A stretch of 64,000 bases of DNA from Cordylochernes scorpioides (GCA_030710605.1 CP092886.1:54873382-54937381), one strand, 5' to 3'; positions 1-11,052 are shown, numbered from the stretch's first letter. Translations and numbers: made by a program. Notes: generated by a model not told the origin, from the letters alone.

Positions 1-480
1 TTTACATTTGAAGCGACATTTCATTTGTGTCGCGCAGAGCGCCTCGAGGAATGAGCCGCCAATATTCCGATCACGCCAGGAGAAGAAGGAATTCCTTGCT
101 CTTACAATCATTGAAGTCGGCCACAAAGCCGAGTTCCAATACGAAATAAAAGGAGAATAATTGAATTTCGACAAATTGTATTTGCAGGTAGAATCCAGCG
201 CGCATTAATTCGAAGAGCTACCACACGTTTTAAAATGCATTACACGCGGATAAAAGGAATTTCTCGTCGAGGAGGCGCAGGCTCCCCAATGAAAATGCAA
301 AATGTTAATGTTGGAACGGAGGTGGCGGATGGAGAGTTTAAATATTTATCAAGGGATCAAAGAGCGGTGGCGGCGGTCATCGGCGCTTTTATTTATTTCC
401 TATGTGGGCAGCAGGCAGATTTATAGGGCACATTAGTAGGGCTACACACCGACGTGAGAGAATTCCGAGACGCGGATTAA
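1..480. other. Non-repetitive, G+C-richer island at window start
   Basis: This stretch is less AT-rich than the several kb after it and shows no tandem or inverted repeats. It has CpG-containing words and balanced composition. A 63-codon open frame (235-426, +) exists, but nothing in it is recognisable. It lies outside the mirrored part of the window, so no second copy is available for comparison. It could be a conserved non-coding element, an exon edge or simple unique DNA; I cannot tell which. Confidence 0.3.
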
Positions 481-1095
481 AAAGGGAAAAAAAGAGATTG
501 TATTGACATTAAGGAGAAGCAGGGAGCGTTGCCCCAAAGTAAATTTTTAAAAATTCAAGTTCATGATGAATGGAATGGGGAGAGGGAGAACTACCCATAT
601 TTTTCCCTTCAATTTTGTAGATTTCTTTCTTTTTTTTTTTTTTAAAGTTGGAGTTAGGAGATTTTGCATTGAATATTCGCTTAATTCCAGAATGTAGCTA
701 AAATATATTTTGGAAAAAGGATTTTTGAAAAGCTCTTTTGAAATAAAAACATTTTTATTCAGAACTGGGGTTGTATATTTTAGACGGCTTTAAAGAAAAT
801 TTTATTATATTTTCGAACAACATTTTTATAGCATTCCTCTATATTAAAATAGAAGTTTATTAATAACGGAATAGGTAAATATCACCATAATTAAAATATC
901 GGAAGTGTGTTTTAAGGTTTTTTTTATAGTAGTATTAATATATATAAAGAGAGGAAAATTGTGTGAATTATTAATATTAATGATAAAAGAGCTAAAAAGA
1001 GTTGAAATAATTTGTGTGTGTGTGTGAATATATAAATATACATATAATATATTTAACAGAGAAGTATGCTTACTCTGTGTCATATATATTATTAT
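481..1095. other. AT-rich intergenic DNA, nothing recognised
   Basis: Poly-T, poly-A and a short (TG)n run near 1,012-1,026. No gene or element can be supported here; the short open frame on the minus strand is low-complexity AT sequence. Confidence 0.5.
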
Positions 1096-1123
1096 TTTGA
1101 AAATAAAGCAATCCATAAATAAA

Positions 1124-1366
1124 TCTTTAAATAAAAAGACATATATTGGATCAAAATATCATTTATTTTATCAATATTTCAGTTGGCTGAACGCCAACCT
1201 TTATTAAGGTATTATAACATTTTAAAGTGTCTTATAATAACACTAGGTGTAAAATAATACTTTAAAATGTTATAATACCTTAATAAAAGTTGGCGTTCAG
1301 CCAACTGAAATATTGGTAAAATAAATGATATTTTAATCCAATATATGCCTTTTTTATTTAAAGATA
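1124..1366. mobile_element. Fold-back MITE, family A, copy 1
   Basis: Two ~105-bp arms (about 1,124-1,228 and 1,260-1,366) are near-perfect inverted copies around a ~30-bp loop. Each arm carries the words GGCATATATTGGATC-like, CAATATTTCAGTTGGC and GAACGCCAAC. There is no coding capacity. Other copies of the same family lie at ~21.9 kb and ~31.0 kb, with mirror copies at ~49.7 and ~40.8 kb. The structure is that of a non-autonomous inverted-repeat DNA element; the partner transposase is unknown. Confidence 0.75.
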
Positions 1367-1389
1367 TATTATTATATATTATTATTTAA

Positions 1390-1845
1390 TATAAAAATAG
1401 AAAATAATGAAGAATAGGAGAAACATAATGAGCAGACGTACATTTATATTTTTATTTTTGAGGTGAATATTTCGAATTTTTCAATAAAGATTTAAAATGT
1501 TCAACAGCAAGATTTATAAGAACGTAACCAAGCTTATAAATAAGCTTTTGGGGCGTCATACACTTGTCCAAATAAAAAACAACCGTGGTAACGAACCAAA
1601 TATTAATATGCTTTTTTTAATTAAAAAATATCTGGTTCGTTACCCCAGTTTTTGTTTTTTGGACAAGTGTATGACGCCCTAAAAGCCGATTTATAAGCTT
1701 GGTGTTCCGTTAAAAAAAATCTCGCAGTTAGAAACATTTTAAATATTTATTGAAGATATTCGGAATATATTCTCTCAATATATATAAATGTCCTTGAACT
1801 CATGGTTCTCCTACTCTTCATTATTTTCTATATATATATAAAGAA
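1390..1845. mobile_element. Long imperfect fold-back element
   Basis: An inverted repeat spans about 450 bp. The outer words AGAAAATAATGAAGA and the inner words GGGCGTCATACACTTGTCC and GGTAACGAACCA each occur on both sides in opposite orientation. The central ~135 bp (about 1,549-1,683) is a tighter hairpin bounded by GGGCGTC/GACGCCC. It may be one large fold-back element, or a small MITE inserted in an older palindrome. A 61-codon open frame inside it is an accident of the repeat. Confidence 0.6.
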
Positions 1846-2811
1846 AAATTCCCTGGAACCAATATATATTTTTATATAAATTCATTTTTAATATGTATTA
1901 TTAGGTACTATATTTAACGATCTTGTTTGGAATAGGTTTAGTCCTCAGTTCAAATGGTCCACATAGAGATTATTTCAATAAAGATATATAGAAAGAGTTG
2001 TATTTAAAAACATTTTATTAACCACTCAGTTCAAAATGGTAGGAGAAAAGACTTATAAATTTGAGTGCCAGCTAAGCACTTTGATAAAAATAAATTTTAA
2101 AAATATACAATTATGTTCCATTGAGGAAGATTTTCCAACGATGAAGATTCCTTCTCCATGCAATCAGGTCTTCACAGGTGTCTCAAATTTCCAGAGTCAT
2201 ATAAAGAACTTGTAGATTCTTGAATTGGCCGAGTCTTGAAGGCCATACCCGAAGGGTATTTTGCAGGTCATGAAGCCGTTGTAGATGATTGAGACTTCCC
2301 GGGTGAGCAGTGCCGGTACCTATGGGTCAGCGACATGTCACCGGGCCGACGAACAATTCAGCAGTCACAGGAAGCGCATGCAAGGTCAGGCGCAGTTACA
2401 TTGGCGACATGCAGAGAGATAAACATACCGCAATATGAATGCTGTCTAAATAAGCCTAAACTAAGGGTCTTGGTTCTTCTCTCTTTATCGTTCTGCTTTA
2501 TAAAATCCTGTGGAAAGAGAAATATGTCCGCTCCCACCAAACAAGGATCTACCGCCGTCAGCCCTCCTCCAACAGACAAGGTTTAACTTGGAGTGGTGTG
2601 CGCGCGGATATTTCCTCAAATCATCAATTACAACTGAAAGACAGACGCTACTAGAAGGTGTTGTTGGTATACGGCCCAGCCTGGTGGTTTGATTTCATTT
2701 CGCCAGGAAAACGGTAGATCCAACACTAGGTGTAGAATTCATTATTCTTCTATTATCTAGTCATTAGAATATATTATAAGAGGATATATTTTTAAATCTA
2801 CATCAGATATA
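1846..2811. other. Unclassified, partly higher-complexity segment
   Basis: 1,846-2,130 is AT-rich. About 2,130-2,720 is more balanced in composition and not internally repeated. It contains a short overlapping pair of open frames on both strands (2,335-2,586), neither recognisable. It could be a decayed element, for instance an LTR remnant, but no terminal motifs or duplication prove that. The Tc1-type element begins immediately after it. Confidence 0.3.
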
Positions 2812-2858
2812 CACTGCGTGACATTGAAAATGGAACACCAAGAAATAGTGGCCAGAAA
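2812..2858. repeat. Left terminal inverted repeat of the Tc1-type element
   Basis: 47 bp, matching the reverse complement of 4,169-4,215 without a mismatch that I can see. Preceded by TA. Confidence 0.93.
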
Positions 2859-3054
2859 ATTATGCAAATTTCAGGGTAGACGCGCCTAAACGAGTTATGC
2901 AAATGATGTAAAATGCGCAGCTCTCGTGCACACATGGAGTAAGATATAAGGGAAGGAACTTGAAGAAAGGACAGTATTCGTGTCGTTATTTCCTCAAGGA
3001 AAATCATTGTAGAAATTTTGTTCTTGTGTCAAAAGACACGTGTAATAACAGAGA

Positions 3055-4071
3055 ATGCCAGGTCATCGTAAACGGAGGCAGTTCAAGCAGACAGACGCTT
3101 TTACGAGGGGCATGGTGATCGGACTGAAAAGGGCAGGTTGGTCCATACGTCAAATCGCAGCTGATACACACCTTGGTGCGTCCACGGTGCACCGAATGTG
3201 GAGAAGATGGTTGGAACAAGGAAATGTGGCAATTTATAGGAATGTCGGTGCAACCAGAGTGACGTCAGCACGTGTGGATCAGCGTATCCTTCGACAAGCA
3301 GTGGCGGCCCCACAAGCCACTTGTACCCCCATCCTGCAACATGTGCAAGACACCCTAGATCATTCCATCTCGACCAGAACCATTTCCCGTCGATTGGTTG
3401 CTAATGGCTTGCACTCATGCCGTCCGCTAAGAAGACTGCCATTGACCCTACCGAATAGGCGCCAACTTTTGGAATGGTGCCGGGCTAGATCGACGTGGAT
3501 GACGGAATGGCACAGGGTCGTGTTCTCAGATGAGTCGCGTTTCTGCTTGTCCAGTGATAGTCGCCGTGTACGCGTGTGGCGTCGACGTGGAGAAAGGTCC
3601 AATCCGGCAGCAATTGTGGAACGCCCCACCGTGCGACAACGTGGAATCATGGTTTGGGGCGCAATCGCGTATGATTCCAGGTCACCTTTACTTCGTATTC
3701 AGGGCACTATGACGGCCCAACGATACGTTGATGATGTGCTGCGACCGGTGACACTCCCCTACCTTCAGGGGGTACCCAATGCCCTTTATCAGCAGGATAA
3801 CGCCCGACCGCACACTGCTCGCATTAGCCAACAAGCTCTGCAAGATGTACAGATGCTTCCCTGGCCACCGCACTCTCCTGATCTCTCACCAATCGAGCAC
3901 GTCTGGGGCATCATTAGACGCCGTTTGCATGCCTTGCCACAGCCGCGTTCAGAAGACGAACTGTGGCAAATGGTTGAGAGGGAATGGAGAGCCATCCGTA
4001 CTCTGATTGACTCTCTACCTAGACGTGTTGCTGCGTGCATCGCCGTCCGCGGTGGTCCTACTTGCTACTAA
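3055..4071 (+). CDS. Tc1-type transposase (DDE, IS630/Tc1/mariner superfamily)
   Basis: A 338-residue protein, the usual length for a Tc1-family transposase, which cuts the element out and reinserts it at TA sites. Residues ~12-60 form the N-terminal helix-turn-helix that binds the terminal repeats (RGMVIGLKRAGWSIRQIA then STVHRMWRRW). The catalytic core has D159 (FSDESRF), D248 (YQQDNARPHTA) and E281 (SPDLSPIEHVWG). I count 32 residues between the last two, against 34 in classical Tc1. The conserved VWGAI lies at ~200-204. The frame is uninterrupted and ends with a stop 144 bp before the right terminus. The ATG at 3,055 gives the expected N terminus. A short gap is possible near residue 314 (WRAIRTLID), where relatives often carry a few more residues. 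The gene is likely intact; activity is not proven. Confidence 0.93.
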   Translation: MPGHRKRRQFKQTDAFTRGMVIGLKRAGWSIRQIAADTHLGASTVHRMWRRWLEQGNVAIYRNVGATRVTSARVDQRILRQAVAAPQATCTPILQHVQDTLDHSISTRTISRRLVANGLHSCRPLRRLPLTLPNRRQLLEWCRARSTWMTEWHRVVFSDESRFCLSSDSRRVRVWRRRGERSNPAAIVERPTVRQRGIMVWGAIAYDSRSPLLRIQGTMTAQRYVDDVLRPVTLPYLQGVPNALYQQDNARPHTARISQQALQDVQMLPWPPHSPDLSPIEHVWGIIRRRLHALPQPRSEDELWQMVEREWRAIRTLIDSLPRRVAACIAVRGGPTCY

Positions 4072-4168
4072 GCCGACGCCGTTCTCGCTCTGTATTATGA
4101 CTATCATTTTGAAATAAAGATCACTTATTGTTCGTCCCTGTCTCTCTCTGTCTGCCGAGTTTCATCAC

Positions 4169-4215
4169 TTTCTGGCCACTATTTCTTGGTGTTCCATTTT
4201 CAATGTCACGCAGTG
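4169..4215. repeat. Right terminal inverted repeat of the Tc1-type element
   Basis: Inverted partner of 2,812-2,858, followed by TA at 4,216-4,217. Confidence 0.93.
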
Positions 4216-5000
4216 TATTTTGGAATTATTGCAATTTTTCTTTCTGAAAGTTGAATATTTTATTTTCAATTTACAAATTTTGGCTGTTTAAAACTGCAAT
4301 AAGATGAATAAATGTCAACTACAACTCAAGCAAATATATAATGCTATTAAATGAACATTTCTATCAATTCTGATTATTTTATTTCGGTTTTAAAAGGACA
4401 TAATTGTTGATATTATAGTTCTCCATGTGTGTATACTATTATTATTCGTTTGCATTTGAAAAATATCTTCTTTACTCGAATAAATGGCTATCATAGCCAA
4501 ATTGGTTGCAGGAAGCGTAGAATATGACATTTGACGAAATTGGAATATATTTTGTCAAATACATGTGGTGGGTCTAGTGGCTTGAACCTTGAAACCACGA
4601 CACTGGCATGGAAGCATCTGCATGGAAGAACATTAATTATTTATGACGTGAATATGTTTTTTTAAAAATCAAACAAATTTCTCCTGCCTCTACTATAATG
4701 AAAACATATAAAATCAAGAAAAGGCATCTCCTGATAGTGCAACTAAAAGTTACTGATAGTGTTTGAGCTTTACTATTTAATTATTCTTTATATTTTTGTA
4801 TATATTTAACCAACAATATATGGTCACGTGTATAAATGGAATGTATATAAAATGTGGTTGAAAAATAAAATGTAGGTAGGATCAGTGTGCCTGAAAGGCG
4901 GTTGTTTGGATCCTGGTGGCTCCGCTGCTTTCTTGGGGGAGACGCCAACTATACCTAGGATCTCAAGAAGTGAATTACTGCAACCAGCGAAATCTACCGA
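4216..5000. other. AT-rich intergenic DNA, no gene seen
   Basis: Mostly AT-rich single-copy-looking DNA. At ~4,722 the words AGGCATCTCCTGA and GTGCAACTAAAAGTT resemble pieces of the GGCAT..CCTGACC MITE family seen at 32.2 kb and 54.0 kb, so a decayed end of that family may lie here. No coding sequence is supported. Confidence 0.4.
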
Positions 5001-5002
5001 AC

Positions 5003-5385
5003 AGATAGTTTGCGCAATCTGTTGGAATAAATATAAATTATTAGTTGATTTTTAATTATTACACAATTGACTAAATATTCTTTCTTGATATATCAAGAAA
5101 AACTAATTATGTACGCGTCTCAGGTTATTAGACCTCATCGCCGTTATGCAAGCTGTGCCTCAATGAAAATAAAAACAGGTCTTTGAGACTTCCTGAAAAA
5201 TCAAGGAATGGGTATTTAATCCGTAAGGGTGTGATAACTGTCCGAAACGCGTACGTATTTAGCTTTTCTTGATTAATCCCGAAAGGTTATTTTGGTCAAT
5301 TCTGGAATCAACAAAAAAAAAAACAACGATTAGTTGATATTCATTCCGACAGATGGCGCAAGCCATTAGCAATTTTTAGTTTCAC
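5003..5385. mobile_element. Old inverted-repeat element (MITE-like)
   Basis: Degenerate inverted arms: TTTGCGCAATCTGTTGGAAT near 5,010 corresponds to the reverse of ATTCCGACAGATGGCGCAAG near 5,342. TTAGTTGAT and TTCTTGAT words also recur in reverse further in. Arms are diverged and no protein is encoded. The right arm includes AGATGGCGC, discussed as a recurrent motif. Confidence 0.5.
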
Positions 5386-6440
5386 GATTAGAATATGCCT
5401 TTTTATTAATTTATAAACTTGATCCCAGTATAGTTGCACTTTTGTACAATTTTTTTTCAATGCGTTCATATGATAAATGCATTTTTATTATATTATGTAA
5501 TACCAAATCTAAATCAATACTTTCAATTCAAATATATATTTGTAATAATTTGCTTTAAATGTAAAGTTATATAGAGATACAAATAAACAACCAACCATCC
5601 AGGTAGTTTCAGTAAAAAGTTCTCGTCACGTGGGGCTAGTGCAGGGAACAGCTGAACTAGTTGGCCATAAAATTCCACGTGGCAACGATTCGATGACCAA
5701 CGATTGAGCAGTTCATGTAGTAAGGCTGTCTGCAATATGTTCTTCTCAGCTGGGCATCTGAATTGGAGATGTCTGTGGCTCTTTCAAGCAGTGAAGGCGA
5801 ATTGAACCATTTCAATAGAAGAGTGCAAGATCTTCCTGGAAATTGTCCCGTTGACCTTGAGGATGGTGGTGCTGACCTCTTCGTGAATCTTTGAGGAGAG
5901 AAGACGTCTTGGAGTAGATAAGATTCTCCTGAAGGAGCTGATTGAATGTTCCTGGGTGTCAAATTGTGCCAAGCTGCGAGAACGCTCCAAGCAAGACTTC
6001 GAAGCAGACGCAATATTAGGGTTATATTGTAGAAGCAGCAGCATTCTCTTTGCGGCTCATAAAGATGCATATAATAGTTACCAAATAGGAATATTTCCAT
6101 CTTAAAATTTAAATTGAAATAGAAAATATTTTTAAAAACACTTTTCACAATTTATATCACATTAAAATTTGATTTTAAAAAGTTAAAATATCTCTCGTTG
6201 TTAAAAATTTAAAAAATATTATCTTATAAAAGTATAAAAAGCCTTTATATATGCACAAAATATTTTTTAAAATGTCTTCAACATATATAACATGTATCTT
6301 TATCCAAACCAAAAAGGTATATAGATATCGCCATAGTAATTGTAGAAATGTGAGAGTGGAACCAAACAAAAAATTGAAACTAATTTTCAATGATAAAGAA
6401 ACTAAATATTTGATCTGTATAAATAACGAAGCAAACTTTG
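5386..6440. other. No recognisable gene; one higher-complexity block
   Basis: The flanks are AT-rich. About 5,590-6,060 is more balanced and open on the minus strand for 163 codons (5,657-6,148), but its N-terminal third is AT-rich filler and I recognise no family or motif. It may be a decayed element or unique DNA. Confidence 0.35.
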
Positions 6441-6444
6441 TGTT

Positions 6445-6880
6445 TGTTCCGCATACGTTTCCTCAATATTTGAACAACCCGATTAAACTTTAACATCATA
6501 TAGTGTTAGGTCTGTGAGAAGTCGAGGTCCTGATTTCAGTACCTAATATGCAAATTTTCTCCATAAATGTCTGATTTGCATATTCCGTTTGTTCCGCATA
6601 GTTTTCCCACAATATTTGACTTTAATGATGAAACTGTGAGATCATATATTGTTGGGTTTGTAATGGGCCAATGGTCCTGATTTCAAGACCGGATATGTAA
6701 ATTAGTCCTAAAAAGGGCTAATTTGCATATTCTGCATACGTTTCCACAAAAATTTCTACTCTAGTCAGAATTGTATATGGAATTAAACGCATCATGGCTT
6801 TTTTCAGCCGCGGAATATGCGAATTAGTTTGATTACGGGAAATTTTCAAATTCTGTTTGTTCAACCTATCCGGAACATTT
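6445..6880. repeat. Degenerate ~140-bp tandem repeat with octamer motifs
   Basis: Three diverged units begin near CGCATACGTTTCC (6,449), CGCATAGTTTTCC (6,595) and TGCATACGTTTCC (6,732), spacings 146 and 137 bp. Each unit carries a TCATAT-TGTT(A/G)GG block, GGTCCTGATTTCA, and A/T-rich octamer-like words (ATATGCAAAT or ATTTGCATAT) in opposed orientation. No coding. Confidence 0.6.
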
Positions 6881-7299
6881 GTGAATACATGTATATGTAA
6901 CATGAGATGACCAGAATAATTTGAAACAATAAGGTATACTAGAGCCATGCTGTGGAATCAATTCTCAGTTGATAAAAACATCTCTAAGAATTCTTTTGAA
7001 TCACTACGATTCAATTTATTTCAGCCAGAACAATTCACCTTATGCACAAAAAAAGAAAGAAAGGCAAGTAGAGAAATTTGTTGAGCAAAAAAAAAAATCA
7101 GAATATTATTATCAATATTATTATTAAAATTATATTTTGAACATGTGGGTTATAAATTAAAGTTTGGCCCGCTGGAAAAATCTCGAGACTGGAAAGCTTG
7201 CACAACCTAAATATTAAATATAAATAAATTTATTGAAAATATAATTTTCAATTTGAAAAGTTTGAATATTTTCATGTATCCCGTGTGTAACCAACAGAC
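6881..7299. other. AT-rich intergenic DNA, nothing recognised
   Basis: AT-rich with poly-A tracts, leading into the 36-bp satellite. No features seen. Confidence 0.45.
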
Positions 7300-8720
7300 A
7301 ACCGAAAAGCTATATAAAAATAATATCCAAGATATATAAGCGAAATATAACTGCGATTGTAAGCATGTTTGAAGTCTATATAAAAATTGCGGTCGTAAGC
7401 ATGTTTAAAGTCTATATATAAATGTGATTGTAAATATATTCAAAGTAGTGTCTATATATATTACTAGGATTGTAACATGTTTAAAGTCCATATATAATTA
7501 CGATGGTAAACATGTTTAAAGTCCTTATATAAATGCGGTTGTAAGCATGTTTAAAGTCTATATATAAATGTGGTTGTAAGCATGTTTAAAGTCTATATAT
7601 AAATGTGATTGTAAATATATTCAAAGTAGTGTCTATATATATAACTAGGATTGTAACATGTTTAAAGTCCATATATAATTACGATGGTAAACATGTTTAA
7701 AGTCCTTATATAAATGCGGTTGTAAGCATGTTTAAAGTCTATATATAAATGCGGTTGTAAGCATGTTTAAAGTCTATATATAAATGTGATTGTAAATATG
7801 TTCAAAGTAGTGTCTATATATATAACTAGGATTGTAACATGTTTAAAGTCCATATATAATTACGATGGTAAACATGTTTAAAGTCCTTATATAAATGCGG
7901 TTGTAAGCATGTTTAAAGTCTATATATAAATGCGGTTGTAAGCATGTTTAAAGTCTATATATAAATGTGATTGTAAATATGTTCAAAGTAGTGTCTATAT
8001 ATATAACTAGGATTGTAACATGTTTAAAGTCCATATATAATTATGATGGTAAACATGTTTAAAGTCCTTATATAAATGTGGTTGTAAGCATGTTTAAAGT
8101 CTATATATAAATGTGATTGTAAATATATTCAAAGTAGTGTCTATATATATAACTAGGATTGTAACATGTTTAAAGTCCATATATAATTATGATGGTAAAC
8201 ATGTTTAAAGTCCTTATATAAATGTGGTTGTAAGCATGTTTAAAGTCTATATATAAATGTGATTGTAAATATGTTCAAAGTAGTGTCTATATATATATAA
8301 CTAGGATTGTAACATGTTTAAAGTCCATATATAATTACGATTGTAACATGTTTAAAGTCCATATAAAATTACGATTGTAAACATGTTTAAAGTCCATATA
8401 TAAATGCGAATTTAAATATACATAAAGCCTATATATAAATGCGGTTCTAAGCATGTTCAAAGTCTATATATAACTAAGATTGTAACATGCTTAAATTGTC
8501 TATATATAACTACGATTTAAAGCACACACATGTTCAAAGTTCATATATAATTACGATTGTAAATATGTTTAAAGTCCATATATAAATGCGAATGTAAACA
8601 TGCATAAAGCCCATATTTAAATGCGGTTGTAAACATGTTTAAAGTCTATATATAACTAGGATTGTAAGCATGTTTAAAGCCCATATATAAATGCGATTGT
8701 AGCATGCTTAAAGTCCAAAT
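7300..8720. repeat. 36-bp satellite with ~181-bp higher-order repeat
   Basis: Monomers of about 35-36 bp read as CATGTTTAAAGTC + TATATATAA + variable ATGCGGTTGTAAG. Five variant monomers form a higher-order unit: the variant containing ACTAGGATTGTAAC recurs at ~7,463, 7,643, 7,824, 8,006, 8,152 and 8,306, i.e. steps of ~180, 181, 182, then 146 and 154. The last steps fit loss of one monomer. The array decays after 8,340. The mirror copy at the right end of the window enters the same array and lacks at least one monomer. Confidence 0.9.
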
Positions 8721-8880
8721 ATAACTCATGAGCTTCACACTTTAATCAGAATAAAAAATTCCTATGAAAATATTGATTCTAAAAAGATTTATTTCTTTAT
8801 CCACAGATGGTGATGATATTTGAGAAGTTAAATTTTTATCTTTATAGGATTTATTTCAACGTAAAGTTGCGCTATAAAAA

Positions 8881-9420
8881 CGACATGCACTACCAAGCTT
8901 CTTGTACTGTTCATTAGAGGTATTGTCATTCGCGTCTTATCAGCAGAGCCTGGTGGTGGCATTAAGCTAATCACCCAGTTCCGGCCGACCATTACCAATT
9001 CAGCAGATGGTCTCGCTGCAGGGATTTTATTTAAACCAAATTAATCTTTAGGGAGCCTCCGCCCAGTCGTAAAATTTCACCTGCCATAAAAGTTGGGACT
9101 TTAAAACGAGGTGTCTGGCCGTTGGCCCAGATCTCTAGATTAAACCAAGCCTTTAAACTAGGGCTGGAGGGGAATTTTTATAAACACACCCCCGCTGTAA
9201 AACCTGCCCTTCAAGGGAAATCAACTTGGACTGCAATCCTTTCTACAAGAAATGAAGTGATAAAAGCTAACATGCCCAACATTGTTCAGCCTTGATTCCT
9301 TTTACGACTTTCCCGATGTCCCAGGGAGACGTGAACGGAAGGCGTTAGCAGCGTGAGGTTTTATCACGAACTGATCTTGATCGCTTTCATTGTATAACTG
9401 AGGAGGGAAACTTTTTCCAG
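8881..9420. other. Non-repetitive block, nearly identical in both arms
   Basis: About 540 bp of balanced composition with no internal repeats and no long open frame. Against its mirror copy (62,829-63,370) I see one substitution in about 530 bp, while AT-rich stretches nearby differ every few tens of bases. It contains homeodomain-type words such as GCCATAAAA, AAATTAATC and TTTAAACC. It is a candidate conserved non-coding (regulatory) element, but constraint between two alleles is weak evidence on its own. Confidence 0.4.
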
Positions 9421-10119
9421 TGGTTGTATAGAACACAGTGAAATTGTATACATTCATTTTAAAACTTATCACATTAGGATATATGGGAAAGGTTTACAAT
9501 AACATTCACATTTTAATATTGATGCATTTATTTTTATTATATGTTCATACCCATGTTTTTGAATAGGTATATTAAAATTAGTTTCGAGAGAGAAATGGTA
9601 ACAATATTTAAGATATGATATTCAAACAAATTTTAAAATAGAAACATATAATAATTTAATAATTCGAGTCAACGCATAGGTACCATTCTTCAAGTGAGGA
9701 ATCGTAAGTGACATTGCAAGGCTGACTGCCATTTCGACAAACAAACGAAAGAAGACTGGGGTTGAAGAAATATTTTAAATATTTACATTTCGATAAAAAC
9801 ACATTTTGACTCGAATTATTGAAATAAATTCGTAGAGATCCAAGATGCGTCTCTTTTATTGAACGTTGACTTGCTATGGATTGCGCTATTTTAGAAAGAT
9901 ATGTTGTATCCTTGTATTTATCCAGAGACATGAGTTACAAATTCCATTCAAGCTATTGAATGACGATGTGCGATCCTCTATCATATCAAAATTCTGCCAT
10001 CTACGTACCTATATAGAGTGTATGATCTAATAACGTTCTATTTACAGTACCTCAGCTCTCACGAATGATCTGGTCGCTCTATATCAACAAAGTAGCAATA
10101 AATAAATTGTTTACATATC
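9421..10119. other. No gene supported
   Basis: AT-rich to mixed DNA. A 91-codon minus-strand frame (9,656-9,931) is read differently in the other arm because of a one-base length difference in a T run about half way through, so coding is not conserved. Confidence 0.45.
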
Positions 10120-10129
10120 AATCTACCGT

Positions 10130-10440
10130 TACTGCGTCTACCTCAGCCCATAGGTGGTGACTGACAGTATTTCTGTCCTCTCTGAGTTACCTTTCTATCT
10201 GGATAGTCTTTTGATGATATCGTAAGGTATTTTCCCTAAATTGTCTATGAATTCCATTTCTCGGCCTTTTTATTCCTAGTATTCCTTTCACAATCTGTCT
10301 ATCAATACATTCATTTACTCCGAGTGTCGGTCAAGATGTCCAATCATGCTGGTTCTCTTTCTTTCAATCCGCTCCAGCAAGCCATAACTCTACTCGATCA
10401 TTTCTAGGACGTCTTCATTGCTTAGTCTGTTTTCCGCGGT
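10130..10440 (-). pseudogene. LINE reverse-transcriptase ORF, C-terminal relic
   Basis: Read on the minus strand with stops and frame changes, this segment gives the C-terminal signature common in non-LTR retrotransposon ORF2 proteins. The pieces are NEDVLEMIE, then LLERIERKRTSMIGHLDRH, then a basic VKGILGIKRPR stretch, then YDIIKRLSR and finally VTTYGL. In intact LINEs this tail follows the reverse transcriptase domain. No RT catalytic motif or poly-A tail is present and the frame is broken several times, so it is an old 3' fragment. The same fragment sits at 61,800-62,115 in the other arm. Confidence 0.6.
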
Positions 10441-11052
10441 ATTCTCATTGTATTTGGCGCTATCATCACATCTCGAATACCTGCAGCTTTACTCCGCCTA
10501 TGGGTAATGTGTAATTAGTTTTCTCGAATGACAAAGCATTTTAAAAAGGTATCTCACGATCAATGGGCCACAGCCACTATTACATTTAAATATTTTATCA
10601 CGTCTCTTTCTTCTTAATACGAGGGATTTGGCATTGGCCTGAGTTGTAAGGAACTCCGAGTAACAAGACATATATTATTAGTGCGCCGAGTGTTTGCATA
10701 AGCATAATGTCCAAAAAATATTATATATAAATATGAGAAAGTTTTGTCTTTTAATTTACGAAGGAATTAATGTTCAAGCGCGATAAAATATAAATATAAA
10801 AAATGCGTTTTCAAATTTTATATTTAAAGAAATTTGCATAATATATTTTGAGCTGAAAGTCTACCTAAAATGTTTCAAAATACAAGTTAAGTTATCATTT
10901 GACAAAGAGACATTTAAAGGTGCTCACAAAAGTGAATCCTCGTTTATTTCAAGAGCGACAGGAGTATATGCGGGCATTCACTACAGGCAGTGCTAAATGA
11001 GTACTTTTTGTACATATATAAATATACACAAAGCAATAACGCGCCATCTATA
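10441..11052. other. No gene supported
   Basis: Mixed then AT-rich DNA without recognisable coding or repeat structure. The word GCGCCATCT at 11,041 is one of several AGATGGCGC occurrences in the window. Confidence 0.4.

Larger units (their letters stand above)
2812..4215 (+). mobile_element. Complete Tc1/mariner-superfamily transposon
   Basis: The element is 1,404 bp, bounded by 47-bp terminal inverted repeats that I read as identical (2,812-2,858 and 4,169-4,215; tips CACTGCGTGACATTG). A TA dinucleotide flanks each end (2,810-2,811 and 4,216-4,217), as expected for the TA target duplication of this superfamily. It carries one uninterrupted transposase frame. Its body is visibly richer in G+C than the surrounding AT-rich DNA. 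Perfect termini plus an open frame indicate recent insertion. The region lies outside the mirrored arms, so allelic presence or absence cannot be judged here. Confidence 0.95.

Noticed and set aside
844-1116. 90-codon minus-strand frame with membrane-like composition
   Set aside because: Low-complexity AT-rich DNA (I, F, Y, N, T codons) overlapping a (TG)n run and a MITE edge.
5657-6148. 163-codon minus-strand frame
   Set aside because: N-terminal part is AT-rich filler, no motif, and no second copy to test conservation.
9656-9931. 91-codon minus-strand frame, apparently conserved start
   Set aside because: The second half is read in a different frame in the other arm because of a one-base run-length change; no recognisable motif.
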